From Mycobacterium sp. MYCO198283 (lineage in GTDB: Bacteria; Actinomycetota; Actinomycetes; Mycobacteriales; Mycobacteriaceae), in contig NZ_JAJQJI010000003.1 of NCBI RefSeq assembly GCF_021213805.1, positions 405,422 through 469,421 on the forward strand: a DNA stretch of 64,000 nucleotides. The letters are read 5' to 3'. Within the stretch, counting starts at the first letter, position 1; every line of letters starts with the position of its first letter. Both the position numbers and the translations under genes were made by a program. The notes beneath the pieces were generated by a model. It worked only from the letters and a program-made list of their open reading frames with translations. It searched no databases and was not told where the DNA came from. Of this stretch, positions 43,524 through 52,002 are shown piece by piece.

Positions 43524-43660
43524 CCCTGCGGTAGCCGGCTCCCGCGCCGGTGTAGGGTCGTGGTCGGACCGCTTCTTTCAAGCGGTGATCCCGAATTCTT
43601 CGGTCGATCGTCTTTCCGTACAAATTGTTCGGACGGACCCGCGAACCGTGAGGACGAGCT

Positions 43661-43789
43661 ATGGATTCGTCGAACCTGTTTTCCCATCCCCAGACCGCGC
43701 AGCATGTCGCGCGCGAGGCCAACAACGAGCCGGTCGAGATGCCGGTGTTCTCCGACGCCCCGGGCGCCACCAACGCCGCCAGGGACTGA
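43661..43789 (+). CDS. 42-residue small protein
   Basis: A frame MDSSNLFSHPQTAQHVARE continuing to ATNAARD-stop, with AGGA 7 nt before the ATG at 43661. The composition is balanced and non-repetitive, with a PVEMPVFSDAPGATN tail; codons use G/C at most third positions, as expected for real coding DNA here. No signal, cysteine or membrane segment. It lies in an otherwise empty 337-bp gap between the patatin start and the carotenoid oxygenase stop. Unknown function; could be a small regulatory protein or a peptide precursor. Confidence 0.5.
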   Translation: MDSSNLFSHPQTAQHVAREANNEPVEMPVFSDAPGATNAARD

Positions 43790-43809
43790 TCCCCGGCCGC
43801 AGGCGCCAG

Positions 43810-45267
43810 TCAGGCGTTCGCCGGCACCCAGTTGCCGTGGAAGCCGGCCGGCACCCGGTGCGGCAGCTTGATGCGTGCGACGTCGTCGAGTGTTCCGGCG
43901 TCGAGGATCGCCAGCTCGCTGCGATCGGTGGCGCGGTGGTAGACGTACCCCATCAGGACGCCGTCGTCCTCGGCTGCGTCCGGTGACGACGGCTGGAAGA
44001 CGAACTCACCGACGGCCGCGTCGGGCCCGAACGAGCGGGCCGTCGTGGCGCCGCCGACGAAGTCGTGCTTGAGCAGCGTGTGGTCGCCGGCTGTTCCGTC
44101 CCCGACCGCGGCGGCGTAGCCGAACCGGTGCCGCTTGCCGACGAGTCGCTCGTCGACTCGCGGGAATTCCTGCCCGCGGTCGTCGATGCGGGATTCCCGC
44201 ACCTTCCCGTCGGCCAGGTCGACGGTCCAGCGGTCGAGCGTGGGCGGCCCTTCGTTCGGTCCGAGATGGTCCGTGGCGAACATCTTCGGGTGGCGGATGA
44301 CGTCGAGCACGACGGTGTCGCCCTCGGCGGGCTCGCCGTCGTAGGCGTTCATCGGGTGGAAGACGTAGCACGGCTCGACGTCGAACCACCGGACGTCGGC
44401 GTCCCCGCCCTCGCGCGGCATCACGCCGATGCGGGCGGGATAGCGGGGGTTCCACGAGTAGGGGAAGCGCCGGTCCGCGCTCACCGCGCCGGGCGTGCGG
44501 GCGGCGATCGGATCGGGGATGCGCACGCGACCGATCAACGCGGACAACAGAAGTCGTGCGGGCAGCCGCAAACCGCGGGGTACCGTCATCGCCGCCGCCT
44601 GCCTGGTGTCGAAGGTAACCGGCAGGTCGTAGAAGACGATGTGGCGTTCGGTCAGCGAGAAGTCGTGCATCATCGGGCTTCCCGTCACCGTGATGTCGAC
44701 GGTGCGCCGGGCTCTTCCGTCCACGCCGATCACCGAATACTGGACGGTGTTGCCGCGGTGCATGCTGTAGCTGACGGCGTGCAGTTCGCCGGTGACGGGA
44801 TCGCGCTTGGGGTGTGCGGTGTAGCCGCCGCTGATCGTGCCGTCGAAATCGCACACGCCGACCGTGTCCAACTCGTCGGTCAACTCGTAGTTGGCAACGC
44901 CGCCCTCGATCAGCGCGAGCGTCTTTCCGGCGTGGCCGATCACGTTGGTGTTGGCGCCGATGGGCGAGACGCCGAAGTGGTGCGCCGGCGAGCGCTCACC
45001 CAGCTCGCGGGCCGCGTGCGGTGAACGCACCCACCGGTTGCGGTACCACTCGGCCTTGCCGTCGCGCAGCCGGATGCCGTGCACCATGCCGTCGCCGATG
45101 AACCAGTGGTAGAGGGCTGGATCGATCTCGCCGATCGGGTTGGGGCCGTTGCGCAGGTAGCGGCCGTCGAGATGATCGGGGATGGTGCCGACCACCTCCA
45201 GATCGGTCAGCGTGTACTCCTCCGACAGCGGCGCGAACGAGTCTTCCAGGTAGCGATTGCCGGACAT
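43810..45267 (-). CDS. Carotenoid cleavage oxygenase
   Basis: 485 residues. Non-haem iron enzyme with a seven-bladed propeller; the four iron-binding histidines fit those in GYTAHPKRD, MMHDFSLTERHIVF, YVFHPMNAYDG and the terminal GFHGNWVPA. N-terminal GRYLRNGPNPIGE is the RPE65/CCD signature. I start at ATG 45267 (MSGNRYLEDSFAPLS), which has GGAGG at ideal spacing; the ATG four codons earlier lies inside that ribosome site and the operator. Cleaves carotenoids, stilbenes or similar. Divergent TetR shares the promoter. Confidence 0.92.
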   Translation of the reverse strand: MSGNRYLEDSFAPLSEEYTLTDLEVVGTIPDHLDGRYLRNGPNPIGEIDPALYHWFIGDGMVHGIRLRDGKAEWYRNRWVRSPHAARELGERSPAHHFGVSPIGANTNVIGHAGKTLALIEGGVANYELTDELDTVGVCDFDGTISGGYTAHPKRDPVTGELHAVSYSMHRGNTVQYSVIGVDGRARRTVDITVTGSPMMHDFSLTERHIVFYDLPVTFDTRQAAAMTVPRGLRLPARLLLSALIGRVRIPDPIAARTPGAVSADRRFPYSWNPRYPARIGVMPREGGDADVRWFDVEPCYVFHPMNAYDGEPAEGDTVVLDVIRHPKMFATDHLGPNEGPPTLDRWTVDLADGKVRESRIDDRGQEFPRVDERLVGKRHRFGYAAAVGDGTAGDHTLLKHDFVGGATTARSFGPDAAVGEFVFQPSSPDAAEDDGVLMGYVYHRATDRSELAILDAGTLDDVARIKLPHRVPAGFHGNWVPANA

Positions 45268-45277
45268 TCTGACCTCC

Positions 45278-45290
45278 ATAACGTTGTTAT
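45278..45290. promoter_or_regulatory. TetR operator, site 1
   Basis: ATAACGTTGTTAT, a perfect ATAAC-N3-GTTAT palindrome, just upstream of the carotenoid-oxygenase ribosome site. It pairs with site 2, centre to centre 29 bp; both sites plus flanks also make one long inverted repeat (CCATAACGTTGTTAT against ATAACAGCGTTATGG). Confidence 0.75.
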
Positions 45291-45306
45291 TGCACGTCAG
45301 ACCTGT

Positions 45307-45319
45307 ATAACAGCGTTAT
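45307..45319. promoter_or_regulatory. TetR operator, site 2, over the TetR start codon
   Basis: ATAACAGCGTTAT, second perfect ATAAC-N3-GTTAT palindrome. The sequence TATAAC at 45306-45311 is a good -10 element 6 bp before the TetR ATG (45318), so a leaderless tetR transcript would start inside the operator. This predicts tight autorepression. Confidence 0.75.
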
Positions 45320-45998
45320 GGCAGAATGGCAACCCGTGGCGGGTGATATATCGGAAAAGCTCGTGGCGGCGGGGCTCGCCATCCTCGAGCGCGACGGTTT
45401 GCAGGCGTTGACGGTGCGCACGCTGGCCACCGAGGTCGGCACGTCGACCATGTCGGTCTACACCCACTTCGGCGGGATGTCCGGCGTGATCGACGCGATC
45501 GTGGTGGAGGCGTTCACCCGGTTCGCCGACGCGCTGCTCGACGTCGAACCGACCGACGATCCGGTCGCCGACTTCTTCGTGCAGGGTGGGCACTACCGGC
45601 GCTTCGCGCTCGAGCGGCCGCAGCGGTATCAGCTGATGTTCGGGCTGGCGTCACCGGCGTCGACCGCCGCGTATCGCACCGACCTGACGTCCACCGGCAG
45701 CGCCACCAACCGCGCCGAGTTCGCGCCGTCCTTCGACGCGCTGCGCCAGGCCGTGGCGCGAATGATCGGCGCCGGCCGAATCCGCGACGATGGGGAGACC
45801 ACGGTGGCGGGCCGGTTGTGGAGCATCAGCCACGGTGCCGTGCTGTTGGAGATGGCCGGCTACTTCGGCTCCGAGGGGCGCGGGCTCACCGAGATCCTCG
45901 CGCCGCTGACCGTCGACACGCTCGTCGGGCTGGGCGACGACCGCGACCGGTGTCAGGCGTCCATGCGGGCCGCGGCTCAGGTGCTGTTCGGCTCGTGA
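45318..45998 (+). CDS. TetR-family repressor
   Basis: 226 residues from ATG at 45318. HTH at about 12-58 (KLVAAGLAILERDGLQALTV then LATEVGTSTMSVYTHFGG), C-terminal ligand domain of the WHG/TetR_C_33 kind ending WSISHGAVLLEMAGYFG. It binds presumably the two ATAAC-N3-GTTAT sites at its own start and controls the divergent carotenoid oxygenase; the ligand may be an apocarotenoid or the enzyme's substrate (inference). Confidence 0.9.
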   Translation: MAEWQPVAGDISEKLVAAGLAILERDGLQALTVRTLATEVGTSTMSVYTHFGGMSGVIDAIVVEAFTRFADALLDVEPTDDPVADFFVQGGHYRRFALERPQRYQLMFGLASPASTAAYRTDLTSTGSATNRAEFAPSFDALRQAVARMIGAGRIRDDGETTVAGRLWSISHGAVLLEMAGYFGSEGRGLTEILAPLTVDTLVGLGDDRDRCQASMRAAAQVLFGS

Positions 45999-46015
45999 CG
46001 TGCGACTCCGTGCGG

Positions 46016-46354
46016 TCACCTGCCGTCGGGAATCACCGGCCGCTGCGCCAGCGTCTGCACGACCCACTGGTTCAGCGACAATCCCTCCTCGGCGGCCCGG
46101 ATCACCCAGCTGGCGTGCAGCTCCGGCGACGTGCGCACGAGGAACCGCCCGCTGTAGTGGTGATCGGTCAGCGCCTCGGGCGGCTCGTCGCCGGTCGAGC
46201 GGATCTCGTCGACCCGCAGTTCGATCTGTTCGGTGAGGCGTCGCAGCGCTTCGTGCGGGTCGTCGGCGGTGTGGTCGATTCCCGGGAATTCGATGCAGCG
46301 GGCGACGTAGCGCCGGTGCTGGGGCGACCATTGGACGCGATAGGTGTAGTGCAC
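46016..46354 (-). CDS. HicB-like antitoxin-type protein without HicA
   Basis: 112 residues. N-terminal partial RNase H-like HicB fold (YRVQWSPQHRRYVARCIEF, HTADDPHEALRRLTEQIEL) and C-terminal ribbon-helix-helix of the HicB/Arc type (FLVRTSPELHASWVIRAAEEGLSLNQ, WVVQTLAQ). No HicA toxin gene is found on either side. It lies 32 bp after selD on the same strand. Orphan HicB proteins often act as plain regulators; function here unknown. Confidence 0.8.
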   Translation of the reverse strand: MHYTYRVQWSPQHRRYVARCIEFPGIDHTADDPHEALRRLTEQIELRVDEIRSTGDEPPEALTDHHYSGRFLVRTSPELHASWVIRAAEEGLSLNQWVVQTLAQRPVIPDGR

Positions 46355-46386
46355 ACCGGTTCAGACGGCGCAGACGGCGGTCCGGT

Positions 46387-47385
46387 TCAGCGCACGACGA
46401 TCGTGTGCTCACCCCGTTGCACCAGCTCACCGATCACCGGGGCGCCCGGAATCTCACCGGCGATCAGCAGTCCGCCGGACGTCTGAGCGTCAGCCAGGAG
46501 CAAGGCCTCGTCGTCGCTGATGCCGCTGCGGTCGACGTGCGGGGTCACCCATTCGAGGTTGCGCCGGCTACCGCCGCTGATGAATCCGGCGGCCAGTGCG
46601 TCTCGCGCGCCGTCGAGGTACGGCACCGCGGCGGAGTCGATCACCGCGGTCACGCCACTGGCCCGCGCGAGCTTGTGCAGATGGCCGAGCAAGCCGAAAC
46701 CCGTGACGTCGGTGGCGCATTCGACGCCCGCATCGAGAGCGGCCTGCGAGGCCGCGGCGTTCAGGGTCGTCATCGCCTCGATCGCCTGCTCGAACCGCTC
46801 GCCGGTCGATTTGTGCCGGCTGTTGAGCACCCCGACGCCCAGCGGCTTCGTCAGCGACAGCGGCACGCCCGGCTTGCCGGAGTCGTTGCGCAGCAACCGC
46901 TTCGGGTCAGCGATGCCGGTGACGGCCAGGCCGTACTTCGGTTCCGGATCGTCGACGCTGTGCCCGCCGGCCAGGTGGCAGCCCGCCGAGTTGCAGACGT
47001 CGAGCCCGCCGCGCAGCGTCTCGGCCGCGAGCTCGAACGGCAGCACCTCACGCGGCCAGCCGAGCAGGTTCACCGCCACGACGGGCCGACCGCCCATCGC
47101 GTACACGTCCGAGAGCGCGTTGGCCGCCGCGATGCGGCCCCAGTCGTAGGGGTCGTCGACGACCGGCGTGAAGAAGTCGGTCGTCGCGATCAGCGCGGTG
47201 TCGCCGACCAGGACCGCCGCGGCGTCGTCGCCGTCGTCGAGGCCGACGAGCAGTTCACCGACCGGGTCGCGGGGCTGCGCCGTCGCAAGGCCGCGGACGA
47301 CGTCCTCGAGCTCGCCAGGCGGGATCTTGCACGCGCAGCCGCCGCCGTGGGCGTAGTGCGTCAGTCGGTACTCCACGGCTCCCAT
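46387..47385 (-). CDS. selD: Selenide, water dikinase (selenophosphate synthetase)
   Basis: Makes selenophosphate from selenide and ATP for tRNA-Sec synthesis. About 332 residues from ATG at 47385 (MGAVEYRLTHYAHGGG); ATGs at 47397-47400 are alternatives. The catalytic motif is HGGGCACKIPP with cysteine, not selenocysteine, followed by the lysine. AIR-synthase-like fold: VGDTALIATTDFFTPVVDDP, ALSDVYAMGGRPVVAVNLL, LAGGHSVDDPEPKYGLAVTG, TDVTGFGLLGHLHKLAR. Divergent from tRNA-Sec, with as little as 17 bp between them. Confidence 0.94.
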   Translation of the reverse strand: MGAVEYRLTHYAHGGGCACKIPPGELEDVVRGLATAQPRDPVGELLVGLDDGDDAAAVLVGDTALIATTDFFTPVVDDPYDWGRIAAANALSDVYAMGGRPVVAVNLLGWPREVLPFELAAETLRGGLDVCNSAGCHLAGGHSVDDPEPKYGLAVTGIADPKRLLRNDSGKPGVPLSLTKPLGVGVLNSRHKSTGERFEQAIEAMTTLNAAASQAALDAGVECATDVTGFGLLGHLHKLARASGVTAVIDSAAVPYLDGARDALAAGFISGGSRRNLEWVTPHVDRSGISDDEALLLADAQTSGGLLIAGEIPGAPVIGELVQRGEHTIVVR

Positions 47386-47417
47386 GCTGCCTGCCATCAT
47401 GGACAGCAGTGGCCGAG

Positions 47418-47512
47418 GGAGGCGTTTTCGGTCTGGTGACCGGCACGATCTTCAAAATCGCTGAGCGGCAGATGCTGTCGCTGGCGGGTTCGATTCCCGT
47501 CCGCCTCCGCCA
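47418..47512 (+). tRNA. selC: tRNA-Sec (TCA)
   Basis: 95 nt. Anticodon TCA at 47452-47454 in loop CTTCAAA; acceptor GGAGGCG/CGCCTCC plus one weak pair, extended relative to other tRNAs; long D stem; extra arm GCGGCAG-atg-CTGTCGC (7 bp); T arm GCGGG-TTCGATT-CCCGT; discriminator G and encoded CCA. These are selenocysteine tRNA features. It sits between selD and selA. Confidence 0.95.
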
Positions 47513-47552
47513 CCGCGCCCCACCGACGTCGGCGCGTTGTCATGATGGCGTG

Positions 47553-48836
47553 ATGACCGACGATCCCCGGCGCCGGGTGCCGCGCACCGACGCGCTGCTC
47601 GCCGATCCGCGGCTGGCCGCCGCCGAGCGCAGGCTGGGCCGTGCGCTGGTCAAGTCGGTGATCGCCGAGGCCCAGCAGCGGGCTCGTATCGGGGCGATTC
47701 CGCCGGAGGAGGTCGCCGACGCCGCGGTCGCGGCGCTTCCGGTGAGTGCCGCGAGCTTGCGGCCGGTGATCAATGCGACGGGCGTCGTGGTGCACACCAA
47801 CCTGGGGCGGGCGCCGCTCTCACAGGTCGCGATCGACGCCGTGGTCACCGCCAGCGGCGCCACCGACGTCGAGTTCGACCTCGACACCGGGAAGCGGGCG
47901 CGGCGGGGTCGGGGCGCCATGCGGGCACTCGCCGGCGCCGTGCCGACCGCCGGCGGCGTGCACGTCGTCAACAACAACGCCGCCGCCCTGCTGCTCGTCG
48001 CGATGACGCTCGCGCCGAACCGGGAGATCGTCGTCAGCCGCGGCGAGCTCATCGAGATCGGCGACGGCTTCCGCCTGCCCGCGCTCCTGGAATCGACCGG
48101 CTCCCGCATCCGCGAGGTCGGCACCACCAACCGCACCCATCTGCGCGACTACGCCGACGCCATCGGCCCGCAGACCGGCTGCATCCTCAAGGTGCATCCG
48201 TCGAACTACGTCGTCAGCGGCTTCACGTCCGGCGTGTCGGTCGCCGAGCTGAGCGCCCTGGACGCGCCGCTGGTCGCCGACATCGGCTCCGGCCTGCTGG
48301 CGCCGCATCCGCTGCTGCCCGACGAACCCGACGCCACCACGGTGTTGCGCGACGGCGCCGACCTGGTGACCGCCAGCGGCGACAAGCTGCTGGGCGGTCC
48401 GCAGGCCGGGCTGCTCCTCGGCGACGCCGACCTGATCGAACGGCTGCGCCGCCATCCCGCCGCGCGGGCGTTGCGCGTCGACAAGCTGACCCTCGCCGCG
48501 CTGGAGGCCACGCTCGTCGGCCCGCGCACGCCCGTCGCGCAGGCGCTCGGCGCCGACGTCGGCGAGCTGCGGAGGCGGGCCGCGAAGCTGGCGGCCCGGC
48601 TGCCCGATGCAACGGCCGTCGACTGCGTTGCGGCGGTCGGCGGCGGGGGAGCGCCCGGTGTCGAATTGCCCAGCGCCGCGGTGAGTGTTCCCGAGCGTTT
48701 CGCCGCGCCGCTGCGCACCGGCACCCCGGCGGTGGTGGGCCGGCTGGAGAACGGCCGCTGCCTGCTCGACCTGCGCACCGTTGCGCCCGCGGACGACGAG
48801 CGGATCGTCGAGGCGGTGCTGGCGTGTATGTCGTAG
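47553..48836 (+). CDS. selA: L-seryl-tRNA(Sec) selenium transferase
   Basis: 427 residues from ATG at 47553 (MTDDPRRRVPRTDALLADP). PLP enzyme turning Ser-tRNA-Sec into Sec-tRNA-Sec. Motifs: RPVINATGVVVHTNLGRAPL, RGELIEIGDGFRLPALLE, VGTTNRTHLRDY, VADIGSGLLAP, and PLP lysine in SGDKLLGGPQAG (Lys278). An in-frame start at 47409 would read through the tRNA-Sec and is rejected. The 3' end overlaps selB by 13 nt. Confidence 0.95.
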   Translation: MTDDPRRRVPRTDALLADPRLAAAERRLGRALVKSVIAEAQQRARIGAIPPEEVADAAVAALPVSAASLRPVINATGVVVHTNLGRAPLSQVAIDAVVTASGATDVEFDLDTGKRARRGRGAMRALAGAVPTAGGVHVVNNNAAALLLVAMTLAPNREIVVSRGELIEIGDGFRLPALLESTGSRIREVGTTNRTHLRDYADAIGPQTGCILKVHPSNYVVSGFTSGVSVAELSALDAPLVADIGSGLLAPHPLLPDEPDATTVLRDGADLVTASGDKLLGGPQAGLLLGDADLIERLRRHPAARALRVDKLTLAALEATLVGPRTPVAQALGADVGELRRRAAKLAARLPDATAVDCVAAVGGGGAPGVELPSAAVSVPERFAAPLRTGTPAVVGRLENGRCLLDLRTVAPADDERIVEAVLACMS

Positions 48837-50503
48837 CGACCGCGGGGCACGTCGATCACGGCAAGTCGACGCTGGTGCACCGGCTCACCGGGATGTGGCC
48901 CGACCGGCTCGCCGAGGAGCAGCGCCGCGGGCTGACGATCGACCTCGGGTTCGCGTGGACGGCGATCGAGGGGCGGCAGTTCGCGTTCGTCGACGTGCCC
49001 GGCCATGAGCGGTTCGTGGCGAACATGCTCGCCGGTGTCGGCTCGGTGCCGGCGATCGTGTTCGTCGTCGCCGCCACCGAGGGCTGGATGCCGCAGTCCG
49101 ACGAACACCTCGCCGCGCTGCAGGCGCTCGGCGTGCGCCACCTGCTCGTCGTCATCAGCAAGGCCGACCTCACCGATCCGGCCGACGCCATCGCCCAGAC
49201 CCGAAACCGCCTGCCGCACACACCGATAGCGCTCGGCATCGACCTCGACGCGGTGCGCGCCGGGCTGCTGCGGCTCGCCGACGACCTGCCGCCACCCGAC
49301 CGCGGCGCCGATGTCCGGCTGTGGGTCGACCGGTCGTTCACCGTCCGCGGCGCCGGCACGGTCGTCACCGGCACGCTCGGCGCGGGCGCCCTGCGCGTCG
49401 GCGACCGGCTAGAGATCGGGGGCCGCCCGGTCACGGTGCGGGGGCTGCAGTCGCTCGGGCGCGACGAGACCGAGGTCGGCGCCGTCGCGCGGGTCGCGGT
49501 GAACCTGCGGGGCGTCGACCGCCGCCAGGTGGGCCGCGGCGATGCGCTGCGCACACCCGGCGCATGGCTCGACACCGACGAGGTCGACGTGGCGTTGCGG
49601 TCGCCCGGCACGCTGCACCAGCGACTCGTCCTGCACATCGGTTCCGCCGCGGTGCCGGTGCACGTCCGCCCGCTCGGCGATACCGCCGCCAGGCTGCGGC
49701 TCAGCCGGCCGTTGCCGTTGCGCGTCGGGGACGTCGGGCTGCTGCGCGATCCCGGCGAGCATCGGATCGCCGCGGGCGTCGAGGTGCTCGACGTCCGGCC
49801 GCCGGCGCTGCGCCGGCGGGGCGCGGCCCGCGATCGCGCTGCCCAGCTCGCCGCGGGCGCCGCCCCGCCGCCGGTCTGCGCGCTTGCAACGGAGCTGCGC
49901 GCCATGGGTTTTCCCGTCGACGGGGCGCGGGTCGGCGAGTGGGTCGTCGACCCGCAGTGGTGGGCGGCGCGGCGGGCGGCAGTCTCGGTGGCCGTCGCGC
50001 AGTGGGCGGCCGAGCACGACGTCGCCGCCGGTATGCCGATCGAGGCGTTGCGGCAGCGCCTCGGTCTGCCCGTCGCCGACCTGGTGCCACCGCTGCTCGC
50101 CGGCACCGGGCTGACGGTGGCCGACGGGCTCGTCCGGCGGCCGTCCGCCGAGCTGCCGCCACGGGTCGACACGGCCCTGCGGGTCGTCGAGAAACGGCTT
50201 GCCGCCGAGCCATTCCGGGCGCCGGCGGCCGACGAACTGGCCGACCTCACGCTCGGGCCGAAGGAGCTGGCTGCCGGCATCAGAGCGGGCCGGCTCACGA
50301 AGATCGCCGACGGCGTGGTGCTGGGCGCCGACGCCGTCGACCGGGCGGCCAAGGTGCTGACGACGCTGCCCCAGCCGTTCACCGTGGCCGAGGCGAAGCG
50401 GGCACTGGGCACCACGCGACGCGTCGCGGTCCCGCTGCTCGAACAGCTCGACAAGCGAGGCGTTACGCAGCGCGCGGCGGATGGCACCCGGCGCCTGGCC
50501 TGA
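48824..50503 (+). CDS. selB: Selenocysteine-specific elongation factor
   Basis: 559 residues from GTG at 48824. GTPase G1 GHVDHGKS (8-15), G3 DVPGHE, G4 ISKADL; EF-Tu-like domains 2-3 (SFTVRGAGTVVTGTLGAGAL), then a SelB-specific domain 4 with winged-helix repeats ending AKRALGTTRRVAVPLLEQLDKRG. Delivers Sec-tRNA-Sec to UGA codons marked by a SECIS hairpin; the cognate message, fdhA, lies 2.5 kb downstream. Confidence 0.95.
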   Translation: MYVVATAGHVDHGKSTLVHRLTGMWPDRLAEEQRRGLTIDLGFAWTAIEGRQFAFVDVPGHERFVANMLAGVGSVPAIVFVVAATEGWMPQSDEHLAALQALGVRHLLVVISKADLTDPADAIAQTRNRLPHTPIALGIDLDAVRAGLLRLADDLPPPDRGADVRLWVDRSFTVRGAGTVVTGTLGAGALRVGDRLEIGGRPVTVRGLQSLGRDETEVGAVARVAVNLRGVDRRQVGRGDALRTPGAWLDTDEVDVALRSPGTLHQRLVLHIGSAAVPVHVRPLGDTAARLRLSRPLPLRVGDVGLLRDPGEHRIAAGVEVLDVRPPALRRRGAARDRAAQLAAGAAPPPVCALATELRAMGFPVDGARVGEWVVDPQWWAARRAAVSVAVAQWAAEHDVAAGMPIEALRQRLGLPVADLVPPLLAGTGLTVADGLVRRPSAELPPRVDTALRVVEKRLAAEPFRAPAADELADLTLGPKELAAGIRAGRLTKIADGVVLGADAVDRAAKVLTTLPQPFTVAEAKRALGTTRRVAVPLLEQLDKRGVTQRAADGTRRLA

Positions 50504-50506
50504 CGC

Positions 50507-51994
50507 CTACCGTTCGGCGCGGAGCACCTGCACCAGGCTGAATTGCCACCGCTCGACCAGTCGGAGACCCACGTCGTGGGTGACGGCGAACGCCGAGGTG
50601 CCGCCGAACAACGGCCCGGGCGGAATCGCCGAGCCCGCTTCGTGCCGCGGGGCCTGCGGATCGGCCTGCGTGATCACCCACACCACGGCGCAGTTCTGCA
50701 GCGGGCCAACGGATGCCTCGGGAATGAGGTTGGTGTCGAACACGCCGTCGGTGTCGACGGCCCGCTGCCACCGGCTGACGTCGGCGAGCTGGCGGTAGGC
50801 GTCGGGCCGTGCCGCCAGCAGCGGCCGCATCGGCGCGGGATGGAACGTCACGGTGTCGTTGACGAACAGGCAGTCGCCGGGTTTCGCCTCGGCCGAGATC
50901 AGGTCGGCCACCTGGCTGTAGTCCATGCCGTACTTGGCGTACGGGGCGCGCTGCACCGCAAGGTGAGTGGGCGCCGCGACCGCCGCGAACACCGCGACCA
51001 GCGCCGCGGCGACCCAGGTCCGCCATGCCACCGCCACCACGCAGGTGCCGAGCAGCAGCGCCATCGCCGGCACGGTGAAGGTCAGGTATCGCGGCGTGTA
51101 CAGCGGCTCGACCACCGCGGACCGGGCGACGATGAGCGCGGTCGGCACGGCCAGCCACAGCACCGACAGCGTCACCAGTGGTCGGTCGACGGGGCGTCGA
51201 GACGTCAGCCCCATCGCCGCCGCGGCCGCAATCACCGCGGCGGCCAGCAGTGCAAACCACGGTGACCGGTCGAAATACTGTTGCACCGCAACGTCTTCGA
51301 CGGTTCTGGACCCGATCGGCGTGATCCACGCCAGCTGACGCACCTGCGACGCCACCAGCAGCACGAACGGCGCGACGGCGGCCAGCACCACGGCGGTCAC
51401 CGCCCCGAACGGCAGCAGCACGGCCCGCTCGCGGCGGAACAGCAGCACGAACGCGACGTGCACCAACGCCAGCAGCACCAGGTAGACCTCGAGCAGCACC
51501 GAGACGGCGAGCAGCAGACCGTACGCCGTCCAGGCCCACCAGCTAGCGCGGCGGGCCGCGTAGATCAGCAGCACCGTCACCCAGGCGGCCAGCATCATCG
51601 ACATGGCGAAGGGCCGCGCTTCGACTCCCGCCCAGGTCGCCCGGGGCAGGATCGCGCACAGCATCCCCGCCGCCATGCCCACGGCGGGTGACGACAGCTG
51701 CCGCCCCAGCACCACCACACCGGCCGCCGCCGCGCCGACGGCGAGCCCGCTGGGCACCCGCGACCAGAATTCGGTGGGCGGGACCACGGTGAACCAGCCG
51801 TGCATCAGCAGGTAGTAGAGGCCGTGGACGGCGTCGACGTGGTCGAGCAGCTGCCACAGCTCGGGCAGCGGACGGCTGTAGGACGCCGAGATGGTCGCCG
51901 CCTCGTCGTACCAGAACGACGGGCGGCCGGCGCCGACCAGGCTGATGGCGGCGCCGAGTACGCCGACGACCAGGGGAACCACGGCCGCCGGCAC
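50507..51994 (-). CDS. Polytopic membrane glycosyltransferase (GT39/ArnT-like)
   Basis: 495 residues. GT-C fold: after helix 1 the motif PSFWYDEAATISASYSRPL supplies the DE(A) catalytic aspartate pair seen in protein-O-mannosyl and related transferases; about ten further helices follow, then a soluble C-terminal domain from about residue 365 (YSQVADLISAEAKPGDCLFV). Uses a polyprenyl-phosphate sugar to modify an extracytoplasmic acceptor. It lies 8 bp after a GH16 gene on the same strand, suggesting a joint envelope-glycan role. Confidence 0.82.
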   Translation of the reverse strand: MPAAVVPLVVGVLGAAISLVGAGRPSFWYDEAATISASYSRPLPELWQLLDHVDAVHGLYYLLMHGWFTVVPPTEFWSRVPSGLAVGAAAAGVVVLGRQLSSPAVGMAAGMLCAILPRATWAGVEARPFAMSMMLAAWVTVLLIYAARRASWWAWTAYGLLLAVSVLLEVYLVLLALVHVAFVLLFRRERAVLLPFGAVTAVVLAAVAPFVLLVASQVRQLAWITPIGSRTVEDVAVQQYFDRSPWFALLAAAVIAAAAAMGLTSRRPVDRPLVTLSVLWLAVPTALIVARSAVVEPLYTPRYLTFTVPAMALLLGTCVVAVAWRTWVAAALVAVFAAVAAPTHLAVQRAPYAKYGMDYSQVADLISAEAKPGDCLFVNDTVTFHPAPMRPLLAARPDAYRQLADVSRWQRAVDTDGVFDTNLIPEASVGPLQNCAVVWVITQADPQAPRHEAGSAIPPGPLFGGTSAFAVTHDVGLRLVERWQFSLVQVLRAER

Positions 51995-52002
51995 CCGCCG
52001 GT

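Noticed and set aside
45999..46386. HicA toxin gene beside the HicB-like gene
   Set aside because: Neither flank has room or a dsRBD-like small frame.
47409..47552. Extended selA start upstream
   Set aside because: The extension would translate the tRNA-Sec gene; ATG at 47553 begins the conserved protein.
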